64,000 nt of DNA from Hemileia vastatrix (GCA_030280995.1 JASXTE010000017.1:14808498-14872497), one strand, 5' to 3'; counted from the stretch's first letter, positions 11,641 to 22,800 are shown. The notes: generated by a model not told the origin, from the letters alone. A program made the numbers and translations.

Positions 11641-12574
11641 GATGTATGTGTTTCAATGACATGGAACCAAAAAAAAAGTAAAATAGGGTTAAGGGGAGAT
11701 AATGACCATGACAAGGAGGGATGAAGAGTAAGATGATGGAGAGTAAAAATGAATGAAAAGAATAAGAGAAAAAAAAGGTTAATTTTAACTTGAAAATTTA
11801 AAAAAAAAACTACTTTAAAAAAAATTTACATACTAAAAAGAAAAAAAATTATAATTAGCAAACATATAAGTAAAAATGAAAAAAATGACTTACCTGGAGA
11901 GATGAGTTGAGAAAACTATTGACTTCAAATTAGTTGAGGGATGCAAGAGGAGAGGAGGAAACAGATATGTGTGGTGTAAGAAAAAAAAAGAATGACTGAA
12001 AAATTATGCAATTGCAGAAAATATGTGATTTCATGTGGAGTTGATGAAGGAAAACAAAGAGACATGAAAAAAAAAAGAGACTTTAACAAAAAAAAAATAA
12101 AAAATCAATGTCAATATGCAAAAAAATAAATAAAAATAAACTAACATTCCAAGTGATTGAGTGAAGATTGTACCTGGGATCATGGAAACGATTTGGCCCC
12201 CTTTGGTTGATGTAACACTTTTTGGAAAGAATCAACATATATGCTATAGTGGTTTCCAAATCAGTTTTAGAATTAAAGATAAAGCATTAACATTCATAGT
12301 TGATGCAAGTTGCTGCCTAGTATAGAGGTGCTGCGTTGTTGTTGGTTGAGGGTTTTAGGTGATGAGGGAAGCAGAAATTCACTACCACATGAGCAGGGGG
12401 GGTGTAGATAGAAAAAAAATCTTATGTTTTTGCCATCAAAATTGAGTGGCCTAGAGTGGCAAGTGACATAAGGATGGCATCTGCAATTATATGTCATGTG
12501 ACTTGCTTACAAATCAATCATGGATGTGATGCATTTGGGATCAGGAATTAGGAATCGATATTGGGGTATAAGAG
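11641..12574. repeat. Repeated internal sequence of X, no gene
   Basis: 11642-12180 is a diverged direct copy of about 10160-10760 (both start GTATGTGTTTCAATGA and contain AATGACCATG, GGGATGAAGAGTA and a TACCTGGAG donor-like site on the minus strand). 12180-12574 shows no gene. Confidence 0.65.
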
Positions 12575-12632
12575 GCAGGATAATGCATTATCCTGCATTC
12601 CTTATCCACTAGCCCAAGGGCTAGTGGATAAG
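12575..12632. repeat. Two adjacent perfect palindromes
   Basis: 12575-12596 is a perfect 22-bp palindrome (GCAGGATAATG and its complement). Four bases later, 12601-12632 is an inverted repeat with 15-bp arms (CTTATCCACTAGCCC) and a 2-base loop. Both lie subterminally in the right end of X and could fold into hairpins or bind a dimeric protein. Confidence 0.9.
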
Positions 12633-12703
12633 AATCTTCCACAAGTAATAATGTCTAATCTAGGGGAAAAAAAATCCTGATCCCTAATTGCAGATCCCTT
12701 AAT

Positions 12704-12906
12704 AGGGGGTATCAATGTTAGAAATTTTTTAATTATTTAAAAGGTATTTCACAACACAAAAATAAATCTACAGATTTGACATTATTTCTCTGTAAAAAGG
12801 TGTTTTGGGGGCACAATATGGCATATTTAAAAAAATATAATCATGGTTGATTTGGTGGAAAAAAGAGGTATTTTGAAATGGAAGATTTCTAACTTTGATA
12901 CCCCCT
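12704..12906. mobile_element. MITE M inserted in the right TIR of X
   Basis: 203 bp, TIR AGGGGGTATCAA, 3-bp duplication AAT (12701-12703 and 12907-12909). It splits the terminal repeat of X: the last 13 bp of X lie to its right (12910-12922). The left TIR of X serves as the empty-site reference. Non-coding. Confidence 0.85.
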
Positions 12907-12942
12907 AATGTTGATACCCCCTATTAAAAAAACGGTGTTCAC

Positions 12943-12994
12943 AGACTATTGGTAGGCCACTGTACAGTGCCCTACCAAAAGTCTGTGAATGGTC
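12943..12994. repeat. Hairpin with 19-bp imperfect arms
   Basis: TTCACAGACTATTGGTAGG is followed by the short palindrome CCACTGTACAGTG and the return arm CCTACCAAAAGTCTGTGAA. One arm recurs at 13398-13432, so these may be the ends of a small degenerate element. Confidence 0.75.
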
Positions 12995-13904
12995 TTTTTT
13001 CAATGTACCTCACTTAATATTGCTCAGAGAAACATCTAGTTTTGTATTCTGGTGCAAAAGCATGTTTCTAATCAATCTAACATACTAAAAATCTAAAATA
13101 ACTGAAACAACATCAAGAAAAATTCAAATTCCAAAAAGTATTTTTTATTTTATTTTTTAGCTACACCTAAGAATTTTTACAGACAGGTGAGAAATACTTA
13201 CCAGAACATAGCCCAGATATCACAGAATGACTTCTCAAAAGCAATAGTTAAAAAAAAATTATTGAAAAAGATAATCAATTTTTTTGTGTTGATTCACCCA
13301 CCCCAAGTGCCATGGTTCAATAATTTCCCAATCATGCCAGGGGAATGATCAACATATTTAAAGTTAGTGCAAAACATGCAAAATGCATGAAAATGCTGTT
13401 CACAGACATTTGGTAGGCCACTGTAGATACTCCATCTTTTTAAGTTTTCCAATGAATTGTGCTCTCCCGATTTCTCATCAAGCATTGTTTAAACTTGGCC
13501 CTTCAACTGTTCGGTTTGTGTATCTACAACCACAACTAGTAGAATACTCAAGAGAATACTTATAGACAAGATGATGAAATGTTTAAGCATTTTATCATTA
13601 TCATCTCCATGGGACTATGACACCAACATCTTTCTTTCTAAACCAGATCAACCCAGTAACCTGACTGCTGACATCATATATATATATATAACACAAGAGA
13701 AATACCATATACTTCACAAAGCAAAATCATCATTATCATCACCAAAAATAATAATAAAAAAAGGGGGGGAAGAGGAAGAAAGGGAAGCAGAGGAAATCAA
13801 GTAGTGGCCAGTCTGATAGAGTAGCTATCCCTTTCTTCTTCTTCATTCGCAGGCAAGAGAGATAGATTATACATTATAGATTAGTAGCGGTGGTGGTGGT
13901 AATC
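12995..13904. other. Intergenic, no gene seen
   Basis: AT-rich DNA between X and MED7. It holds the second copy of the TTCACAGAC..TTGGTAGGCCACTGTA arm (13398-13432), a short AT dinucleotide run (13676-13690) and a purine-rich run near 13760-13800. The part nearest MED7 is probably its 3' UTR. Confidence 0.6.
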
Positions 13905-14689
13905 TTAGGTTGAGGAGGACTGATCAACGGAGTTTGCAGATTCTTCTTCTTGGCTACGCAAGGCAGCTAGCTGTGACTTTAAGTTATTACACAACCTAAA
14001 AATGCACATATCAATGAAAGATCAAATTAGAGATATTACAGCATACATAGTATCAAAAGGAGAGAGACATACTCCATAACCTGAGCAGCTTTTTGACGTT
14101 TTTCAGCAGCTTGATGCTTGAGCATTAACTTGAGGGTTTCACGAGCCTGACGTGGACGTAATTCATTACACAAGCCATGCATATTATAAGAAGCAAGCTC
14201 GATATGAGCCACAAACTGAGCAGCATCAGCTTGTTCAGGAGGAGCGCCGAGAGCAGGAGGGCCCTGAGAGCCGAGAGATTTGAGCAAAGCGAGGTAAGAA
14301 TGGATGATGGTTCTTAAAAGGGCATGTAAAGCTAGTTTACGATCGAGATCAGGATGATAAAGTTTAGGCATGCCAGGCAGAGTCTGGAGCGGATGAGAAG
14401 AAGGCCATGGCTGGGGATCGGCGAATGCGGACCATTGGTTGTTTTGGCGAACTTGGTCGAGATCGGGAGGCCGGACAAGGGTGCGGAGATCGAGATTGTT
14501 GAGTGCGTCGGATTGAGAGTGAGGAGGGATAGCGTGTGCCTGGGTGAGGGGATCGAAGGGAACGTCGAGAGGAGGAAGCGAGGGCGCGATTTCCGCAGCA
14601 AGGGCGAGATTGGCGGGAGTGAATGCTGCGTAGAATGGCGGGGGCGGCGGAAAGAAAGAGGGATTGGTGTCAGGGTCAGGAGCGGCCAT
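13905..14689 (-). CDS. MED7: Mediator complex subunit 7
   Basis: Two exons, 14689-14073 and 13995-13905, give 235 residues. The intron (77 nt) has GTATGT at its start and TTTTTAG at its end, and splicing replaces an unrelated read-through tail. Residues 12-20 (FFPPPPPFY) are the N-terminal Pro-rich motif of MED7. About 69-76 (RTLVRPPD) and 104-111 (LPGMPKLY) match the family's conserved PP and LY blocks. 168-190 include LRPRQARETLKLM, the family signature in the C-terminal helical part that pairs with MED21 as a hinge of the Mediator middle module. The length fits the family. The start is taken at 14689 because the upstream ATG (14752) lies in duplicated promoter sequence and adds residues unlike the family. 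It is divergent to PSMA4. Product acts in the nucleus, linking activators to RNA polymerase II. Confidence 0.92.
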
Positions 14690-14928
14690 GGTCTGTGCGT
14701 TGGTGACCAGTGGTCTCATATAGACACATAGGCAGATGCTAGGCTGCGTCACACCTAGTCACACCCTGTCCATAGTGCATGCCTTGCATAGTGACCACTG
14801 GTCCCATATAGACACATAGACACATAAGCAGATGCTAGGCTGCGTCACACCTAGTCACACCCTGTCCATATTGCATGCCTTGCATACGCCTTCTTCTCCC
14901 GCCCAAGTAATCCGCAGTCAATCTTCAG
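14690..14928. promoter_or_regulatory. Shared MED7/PSMA4 promoter with tandem duplication
   Basis: The 239 bp between the two start codons contains a tandem duplication: 14703-14790 and 14791-14886 are near-identical units (88 and 96 bp). They differ by an extra ACATAGAC step in the second copy and a few substitutions. Each unit contains GTGACCAxTGGTC, CATATAGACACATA and GGCTGCGTCACACCTAG. No clear TATA box is assigned. A bidirectional promoter is inferred from the layout. Confidence 0.75.
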
Positions 14929-16221
14929 ATGGCCAGGAGATACGATTCACGTCTGTCTTTCGTCTTCTCTTTCATCGATCCTCATCCTCATCCTTTCTCT
15001 CCCTCAGGAACTACCATCTTCTCGCCCGAGGGAAGACTCTATCAGGTCGAATATGCCATGGAGGCTATCAACCATGCTGGAACCGTCATCGCTATCCTCG
15101 CTGCCCCCTCTGATCCTCTCTCTTCGCTTGCTAACTCGGGCGTCGTCATTGCTGCTGAGAAGAAAGTCACCTCTAAATTACTCCAGAAGGAATTGGGCTC
15201 CACTGAAAAAATATTTCATGTCGATCAGTCTGTCTTCTCTCTCCATCCTCCCCCCCCCTTTTTTTTTATAAATTACACTCTCCCTCACTCTTCTTTCCTT
15301 CTCAGAAACATCGTCTCCGCTGTCGCTGGTATCACCGCTGATGCTAACACCCTCGTCAATTATTCAAGAAACGTCACTCAAAGCTATCAGCTGTCTTATG
15401 ATCAGCCTATGCCTGTCGAACAACTCGTCATCCGTGTATGTGACATGAAACAAGGTTACACTCAATATGGAGGTACAACTGCACATCAACTATTTCTTTC
15501 TTTCTTTTTCTTTTTTTTTTTTACTTTGCTCATTATCATCCTTAATTTATCTTTTTCTTTGATCATCGCAACACAGGTTTGCGTCCATTTGGTGTTTCTT
15601 TTCTAATTGCTGGTTATGATCCACATCACCAATTTCAGGTTCCCATCCTTTTGTCTTGCTTTCTTATCTATCTATTTATTTCATCAACCACCCATTCACT
15701 TTTCATGGGTTTATTTTTAATTTTTTGTAGCTTTATTCTACTGATCCTTCTGGAAATTATGCTGCTTGGAAAGCTACCTGTATTGGGTCTGGTAATTCAA
15801 CTGCCACTTCTTTGTTACGCCAAGATTATAAGGATTCTATGGGTGTCGATGAAGCTATCTCCTTGGCACTAAAAGTACTCAGCAAGACAATGGATTCTAC
15901 AACTCTAAGCTCCGATAAAAGTGTGTCTATGGCTGATTTCTTTTTTATGTTTGCTAAATAAAACTTATTTATATATATCTCTTTATTTTCAACAGTGGAG
16001 TTTTCTGTATTGACATTGGATCAGAACACGGGTTTACCGCATTGTCATATTTATACTCCAGAGGAGATTGATGTGTTAATAAAACAGGCTGGTTTGGCCA
16101 AGGTGTGTAGCTCATTTCCTTAATGTTTCTTTTTCTTTTCTTTCAGGGGGTGGGCAAGACTAAAATGTTTGTTTTTGAAATTTCATAGGTTGATGATCCT
16201 GATACAACCATGAATTTATGA
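14929..16221 (+). CDS. PSMA4: 20S proteasome subunit alpha type-4 (yeast alpha-3/Pre9 type)
   Basis: Seven exons: 14929-14950, 15008-15227, 15306-15472, 15577-15638, 15731-15920, 15996-16102 and 16189-16221. They give 266 residues; the family has about 250-260. All introns are GT-AG (57, 78, 104, 92, 75 and 86 nt). Residues 5-27 are the alpha-subunit signature ([20 protein letters not shown]). Other family blocks are [43 protein letters not shown] and the [10 protein letters not shown] tail. As in all alpha subunits there is no catalytic N-terminal Thr; it forms part of the outer ring that gates the core particle in nucleus and cytosol. Oddity: an extra 8-10 residues ([12 protein letters not shown]) after [10 protein letters not shown]. 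No lesion is seen. The tiny 22-nt first exon is supported because joining it to exon 2 restores DSRTTIF. Confidence 0.95.
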
Positions 16222-16907
16222 AAATAAGAAAAATTAGAAAAACTGATGAATAATAAATTATGAAACTATGATTTATCTTGACTTGGTTTCCTACCTAAAC
16301 AAATGTATGATGTTTTTTTAAAATATAAAAGATTAATCATCATTGTGACCATGCTTGAGAAATGTGACTTATTTGTTGTAGCAAGCAAGCTCATTGTGAT
16401 GTCCCCTTCCCCCCCGTTTGACTTGTTAGTTTCTAGATTGTTTTTAGAGGGAAATATAAACAAGTGGTTATTTGTTATTTAAATTGGCTTTATTTATGTT
16501 ATTGTTATTTAAAATTATGGTAGGCAGGGGGGGGGAGGATGGTTTGGGATTTCAGAATTTTCTGGTGTGGGAAAGAAAATAGAAACCAATAGATGTTGCT
16601 GATATTGCTTTGAGAGTTGTAATGAAATAAAATGGAAGGGAGTTGAATGGGCTTATACTCAGGGTGGAAAAAAAAAATAGAATTGATTTGAATTCATTTT
16701 TGGAACTGGTATTGGAGGTTAGGTTTTTTTTTATATTGCAAATTCTCATCTTGTTACTAATGTTGTTTTTTCATTTTATTTCTGTTATGTTATGTTCTGT
16801 CACTGTACCTGTTAAAACCAAAGTAGGTGGACTACTACTACTGCTAACACTAGCCTGAGATGGGACTGACTATGATGAGTACAGCAGTGAGACTAGAGAG
16901 TAAGTAG
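16222..16907. other. PSMA4 3' flank, no gene
   Basis: AT-rich, with a G run at 16528-16536. It probably includes the PSMA4 3' UTR. TAG at 16905-16907 is the left target duplication of element Y. Confidence 0.6.
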
Positions 16908-17639
16908 CACCACACAATATGGGGGGTGGACTTGCTAGCAAGTCTGCAACCTTGAACCCTAATTCATATCTTTTTCAGCACACATTGAGGTGGTGATGAA
17001 ACAGTCATGAAGAAATATTGAATTTACTTTGAAAACACCTTGAAACTGATTTGAACCTTCATTGAACCACAGTTGATTAATAGTTCAAAAAATATTCACA
17101 GCAGGAAAAAAGTGTGCACTAGACATCTAGTGCTTTTTTTTGCTTCCAGAATTGATTCCTGGTAGAATTCCAAGTGGGACTTCCATCTGATACCTCCCTC
17201 CCCTAATTCTCCCTTATCTTCAATCTGACTTCCTATCCTACCCCCTTATCTTGTTGCTAACCTTGCCATCTACTTACCCTTTCTACCCTATCCCTTCCCT
17301 TCACAGTGAGAAAACAGCTCTCCTCTCCTCTCCTTCCCCTCTCCCTTCTCTTCTCTTTATTTCTCACACCTTCCCCCAGAACCTCACTCACCTTTCCCAG
17401 CCCACTGTCATTATTTCGTTTTATTTTACTTTGTATTTTTTTTTTTCATTTTTCATGTTTCTTCCCTACAAATATCTTCCTTTCTCAACAATTGGCCACA
17501 TTTTTTTTAGTAAACACAAGCAACTCAAATTCTGAAATATGTATTTAGTTACATTATTTACCATTTGGAATGGGTTATAATTCCTCGAAATTTTATTCCT
17601 TGTTATTTCTAATTTATACATATTAATTATTCTCAAGTT

Positions 17640-18345
17640 TATCAAAAGTAGGCTACTTCCCAAGTCCTTGCATGCTTCCCCAACACTTTTTTCACCTCTC
17701 CAATCTCATCGCTCACCTCCCCCAGAAAAAGCAAGAGACTGGGGAAGGCTGGGAAAGGTGAGAGAGGGGCTTTACAGGGCTGGAAGAGGTTATAAAAGCC
17801 CCTAACCCACTTTGGGAAGGCTGGCAAAGGTGAGTGAGGGTCCTTAAAGGGCTAGGAGAGGTGATAAAAGCCTCTCACCTACTACTCCCAGCCCTACTTA
17901 GTCTTTACAGCACCTCGTTCACATCTCCAGCCAAATTAAGGGACTGGGGAGGCTGGGGGAGGTGAACGAGGGGCTTTAGAAGTCTGTGGGAGGTGATAAA
18001 AGCCTCTCACTCACTTCTCCCAGCCCTCCTTAGTCTTTACAGAACCTCGCTCACATCTCCAGCCAAAGTAAGGGACTGGGGGAGGCTGGAGGAGGTGAGT
18101 GAAGGGCTGGAAAGGACTTGGGAAGGTGAGAAAGGGCTAGGGGAGGTAAGCAAGAGCTGGGGGATGTGGACAATAGACTGGGGAGGTGAGTAATAGTTTG
18201 AGAATGTGAGTGAAAGGCTGGTGAGGGCTAATGGAGGTGATTGGGGTGAGTGAGGGGAATGGGAGGTGAGCAAGAGGTTGCAAAAGGGGTGTAGTTGTGT
18301 TAAAAGTGAAAATAGAGTGGAGGGGAGTAGTGAGGAGGGCTTAAA
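17640..18345. repeat. GC-richer tandem and inverted repeat block inside Y
   Basis: About 125-bp units (near 17765-17860, 17860-17985 and 17985-18110) alternate a CT-rich half (CTCGTTCACATCTCCAGCC) with its inverted GA-rich partner (GGCTGGGGGAGGTGAACGAG), so each unit can fold on itself. From 18110 to 18345 only the GGGGAGGTGAG-type half continues. The block contrasts in base composition with the AT-rich surroundings. Pyrimidine- or purine-only open frames across it are not genes. 16980-17640 shows no gene. Confidence 0.8.
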
Positions 18346-18540
18346 CATAGATTTTGAAGCTTAAAGGGTGTAGCAAATGTATCAGGAGGGCAATAAAAGG
18401 GTGGGGAGTGGCAATAGAATTAACAGAAATGACAAGGCAGAAAAAGTTGTGTGGAGAGATTGAGAGGTTGTCCATTGAGGTAGTGAAAAATGGAGTGTGA
18501 ACTTTGTTCTTTGGGCAAACATCAGAGTCCACCCCCTCAA

Positions 18541-20233
18541 TCTACAGCTCTATTCTGCCAATATGGAAAATGATTGATAATTATTTTTTATTGATATTTT
18601 TGAACTTAAACCTATATTTTATACGTCTTTATTTATATTTTTGATTTACAATGCACTTTAAGACTAAGAAAGTAATATAGTAAAATAATTGGTAATGAAA
18701 TACTATTTTGCTTTTTTACACAAGAATTCACAGAATTCTTCTGATAACTATACATGATATAAATAAATAATATAATAGGAAAATTGTAGCAAAAAGCTGA
18801 AAACTAGAACAAAACATTTAAAGAAATTTTAAACTATTGAACTTATGTATTTTATGAGTTTATTGTATTTATTTATAAATGTAATAGTAAAATATGTTGG
18901 TTAGATTAAAAATAGCTTTGAATTAAATTAAATAATTCAAGTAAAAGTTGAAGAAAAGATTTATCCATGTATATAACCATTTAGGCTGACTTCTTAGTTT
19001 GTGATTGCTATATATAACTGGATAATTGACTGTAATAACTGCAAATTTAAAAAATTTCAATAAGTTATCTACCTCAATATATTTATGATAATCTATTCAG
19101 TAACAGAAAAAACTATCTGAGTCCTTTCTTTTACTAATTTTTTTTCATTTCAATGACTATATATATTTTCAAAAAAATTATTTATCATGTTTTTGGTGGA
19201 ACTTAGATTGAACTCTCAATTCAATCTTGTTTCAAAGTGTGGTTCAAGATAATTTAAGCCATGAAAAAATTTAGACTTTTTTAGAAGTTTTATTAATTAC
19301 TTTTAAATATAAAAATAATTATATTTTTATATCAAAATATTTTTATTAAATACTTAAAATTTCTGAAAATAAGTACAAATTTAGAATCATTTTTAGAAAA
19401 TATTATATTAAAAATAGATTTAAGTTGATTATATATTATTATGATATGATTTCTTTCCATATAACAGATTAAGAAACTACCTAAAAATCAATTTTATACA
19501 ACTATATTATATAAAAAAGACATCATCTCTTCTGCTTAGATTTGAAGTACTTCAAAAAAACATTATTTTTGCCTTAGGTACACATTATATAGAGTATTAA
19601 GAGCATCATATTAATTTTTTAGACTTATACATGTAAGTTGAAGGGAAGCCTCACAGGATAAATTGGTCATTTTGTAAAAAAAAATAAAATAAGTAAATAA
19701 CTTTTAAATCAATATATATTTTTATAAAAAGTCAAATTTTAATATTTATGTTTTGCTTTAAATCTGTTATGAAGATTTGAAATTTTTCTATTTAAATTAA
19801 TTTTCATAACAATATACTCATTCCAGTATTGCTTTGTGATAAGGCTAATTTTAAGAAAATTTTTAAATTCTTCTGTTTAAATAAAATATCAAAGGGATTG
19901 TTTTTCATACACTTAGAAATTGAATAGAAACATCATATAAGATCTACCAATCAGCATAAATATCATAATTCCAATAAATCATTGATAAATCTTGAACCCA
20001 TATATTTAATTTTACAATTGTGTGTAAGCTTTCAGTTGTGAATTACTCCTATCAAAACTTTAATTCTAATGACTAAAAAAGCATACCTGCAATGTTTCAT
20101 TTAATTTATTTTTCAACACCATAGAATTGAAATATTTTTTCTTTTCATTTAAAACATGGAATAATATTATTTTTAATCAAAAGATGATTGCCTTTACAGC
20201 TGCTTTTCTACATGGGTATAATCTAAATTACCT
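18541..20233. other. AT-rich interior of Y, no gene
   Basis: Strongly AT-rich, with frequent stops in all frames and no recognisable protein or RNA gene. The Y interior resumes at 23130-24300 with the same character. Confidence 0.6.
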
Positions 20234-20544
20234 ATTAGGGGGTGTCAGTTCTGGCAAATCCGCACTTACAAATCCGCACTTAAATTTGACCAAATCCGCA
20301 CTTAAATAAGTGCGGATTTCCAAAACACACTAGCCCCAATACTGGTGGATTTCAAAATGAAATAAGTCACTTATTTCACTCAAATCCGCACTTTCTCAAC
20401 CAAAAGTGCTGATTTCACCATCCAGTCCCATTTCACTGATTTGTCAGCATCATCCCATTCATACGCAGCACTCCGCAGAATAACACTTCATAACTCAAAA
20501 CATCGTACATCACTTACATCTTCATATCATATCATATAAGAGTC

Positions 20545-21804
20545 ATGCCTTCCTCACTTTCAAATCGTGATAAATTACATAAAGCAATGACTTTCATGGC
20601 GCTTGAACTGCTCTTGGACTCTGATTCCGATTCTGATCTAGAAGAAGATTTTGTCGTTTTATCAAAAATGGCCAGGAAACGTTACCTTCTTCCCAGAAAG
20701 CCTCAAGTACTTCATACCCCCAAGTACACCATCCAAACACTTCTTAACCTATCTACACCCAGTTTTAGACAGCTGTTCAGGACTTCTCAGGAATGTTTCC
20801 TTAAATTGCTTGAGCTTATTCAGGATCATCCCATATTTCACAATAATTCTCAAAAAGAACAACGACATCCTTCAATTCAATTGGCCATCACACTATGTCG
20901 TTTGGGTTCAAATGGTAATGGAGCCGCTTTGAAACGTTTAGAAAATGTCTTTGATTTAGGGTATGGTTCAGTTAACACTTATACCAAACGATGTATCACT
21001 GCCATCAACTCCTTGGAATCTCAACTTCTCACCTGGCCAACAAAAGAAGAGCAACTTGAATCATCTCAGGTTATGCAAGCAGAGGGCTTTCCAGGATGTA
21101 TTGGTTTTGTTGATGGTACTACTATTCCTTTGAGCCAGAAACCTGCTCAAGGTGGAAACAATTACTTTGACCGTAAAAAGAGGTAGATTATTTTTAACTC
21201 CTTTCATCCTCCTTGAAACTAACACAAACAAATATATCTTCTTTATAGATATTCAATTAATGTTCAGCTTATATGTGACGTAAACAAAAAATTTATATCA
21301 TTCTTTGCTGGCTATCCTGGCTCATGTCATGACTCCTACGTCTTCCAAAGAATGCATATTTCAAATGAACCTGAAAAATTCTTTGATGAAAATCAGTATC
21401 TTCTTGCAGATTCTGCTTATGTGAATGCAAAGTATGTACTTCCTGCTTTTTGGGGAGCAGCTTCAGAAGACAGTCAAAATGCCAAATTCAACAATCATTT
21501 GGCAAAGTCAAGAGTCCGTATTGAACATTCTATTGGAATCTTGAAAGGCCGTTTTTCTAGTTTAAGGGAATTAAGAAGTCCTCTTAGAAATAAATCTGAA
21601 ATGGAGGCGGTGATCAACCGGATTCTGTGTTGCACTATACTTCATAACCTACTTGCTGACCTCAAAGATCAATGGTTAGAGCTGTATGAAGATGAACAAG
21701 TTGATTCACCTCCGACTATATCCAACACTTCTATTTCTCAATCAACTAGTATAAGGGCGAAAATCCTTCCAATAACACTCCAACATTTCTCAACGCAATT
21801 TTAA
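20545..21804 (+). CDS. Harbinger (DDE_Tnp_4, ALP1-like) transposase, two exons
   Basis: Exons 20545-21182 and 21249-21804 give 397 residues. The 66-nt intron (GTAGAT..TTTATAG) joins FDRKKR to YSINVQ. An acidic start (residues about 26-36) is followed by a helical region with the HTH-like part GYGSVNTYTKR near 140, and then the nuclease core with D190 (FVDGTTIPL), D267 (LADSAYV) and E305 (RVRIEHSIGILKGRF). All three metal-binding residues are present. It cuts and rejoins DNA at element TIRs in the nucleus and needs a Myb-like partner in this superfamily. Length fits the family. No frameshift or stop is seen, so it may still be functional. Confidence 0.92.
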
Positions 21805-22189
21805 TTTTTTTCTCTTTCTCTTCAAATTATCAATTTGCATGTATTATTCACTGAGAATGGTAAATTTTTTTGCATATTTTTTTGGTTTTTGAATTTGCTG
21901 TTAAAGTCTTATTTTTTTTCTCTCTGTGTTTTCTTTCATCAACTCAACATGAAATCGCATATTTTCAGCAAAGGCATATTTTTTCAGTCACTCAAAGGTT
22001 GGGAAAGAGTTGGAAGGGAAGATTAAGGGTTCCGAGGCATTTTAAATGAAGAAAAGGGTCTGGGAGAGGTTGAGAGGGGTGAAATGGGGATCAAAAGAGG
22101 ATGGCATACAATGGGGCTGGGAGGATAGCGAAAGGCATGGGGAGGGAAGACAAGCATGTGTTGATAGAATTGAAAGGGATGGAGATTGG

Positions 22190-22800
22190 TGCAAACAGAG
22201 TGTGAAAATAGGAGGATGAACTCTGTTCTTCGGGCGAAGAACAGAGTTCACTTCCATAAAATATTAGCTGAAACATAGTTTTCAATTCTGTAAAAACAGT
22301 TGTAAGTAATAGAGAAAGTCACTGATTTTTTTTATATGTAATCCTTGCTTTACGAGGAGACTTTTGTGACGAAGCAGATTTTTGAGTTACCCTTTGAGAT
22401 TTGGAATGTCTGGGAGGCATTATGAAACTGGCACATAACAAGAAAAAAGATTAAAAAGTAGAAGAAATAAGTAAAAAAGAATGTAAACATGCCTGGTCAA
22501 AATATTGAAAATGTTGGAGATTGGTGCAAACAGAATGTGAAAATAGGAGGATGAACTCTGTTCTTTGGGCGAAGAACAGAGTTCACTTCCATAAAATATT
22601 AGCTGAAACATAGTTTTCAATTCTGTAAAAACAGTTGTAAGTAATAGAAAAAGTCACTGATTTTTTTTCTATGTAATCCTTGCTTTACGAGGAGACTTTT
22701 GTGACGAAGCAGATTTTTGAGTTACCTTTTGAGATTTGGAATGTCTGGGAGGCATTATGAAACTGGCACATAACAAGAAAAAAGATTAAAAAGTAGAAGA
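22190..22800. repeat. Tandem duplication in the right part of Hb
   Basis: About 22190-22510 is repeated at 22510-22830 (GGAGATTGGTGCAAACAGA.., TTCTTxGGGCGAAGAACAG, ATGTCTGGGAGGCATTATG, CATGCCTGGTCAAAATATTG). The two copies differ at few positions, so the duplication is young. The two inverted motifs GAACTCTGTTCTT and GAAGAACAGAGTTC inside each unit form a hairpin. Confidence 0.85.
22317..22420 (-). pseudogene. Truncated start of the Harbinger Myb-like gene (copy 1)
   Basis: From the ATG at 22420 the minus strand reads MPPRHSKSQRVTQKSASSQK and stops after about 33 codons. It resembles the first residues of the Myb/SANT protein of X (MPRHPRSSQRQ) in its basic Ser/Gln-rich character. A second copy begins at about 22757 because of the tandem duplication. 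Everything beyond the N-terminus was lost by internal deletion. Confidence 0.5.

Larger units (their letters stand above)
6259..12922 (+). mobile_element. TIR element X, PIF/Harbinger-like, with cargo genes
   Basis: The left end is AGGGGGTATCAATGTTGACC followed by GATCCGCAATTAA. The right end, read inward on the other strand, is AGGGGGTATCAA, interrupted by MITE M, and then GGATCTGCAATTAGG. Removing M joins the two halves of the right TIR, which identifies the 6,664-bp element. The flanking trinucleotides are AAT (left) and ATT (right), so the target duplication is imperfect. Cargo: an intact Myb/SANT-like gene (6610-8013), a TET/JBP-like oxygenase relic (8864-9496) and several tandem repeats. 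No DDE transposase is seen, so X was probably mobilised in trans. Assignment to Harbinger rests on the AGGGGG termini shared in style with Hb and on the Myb/SANT gene, which in that superfamily is the usual partner of the transposase. Confidence 0.7.

Noticed and set aside
14354..14731. 125-codon plus-strand frame opposite MED7
   Set aside because: It is the complement of the MED7 coding exon, which has clear family motifs.
17251..17548. Plus-strand open frames in the pyrimidine-rich part of Y
   Set aside because: Low-complexity CT-rich sequence and no intron or domain signals.
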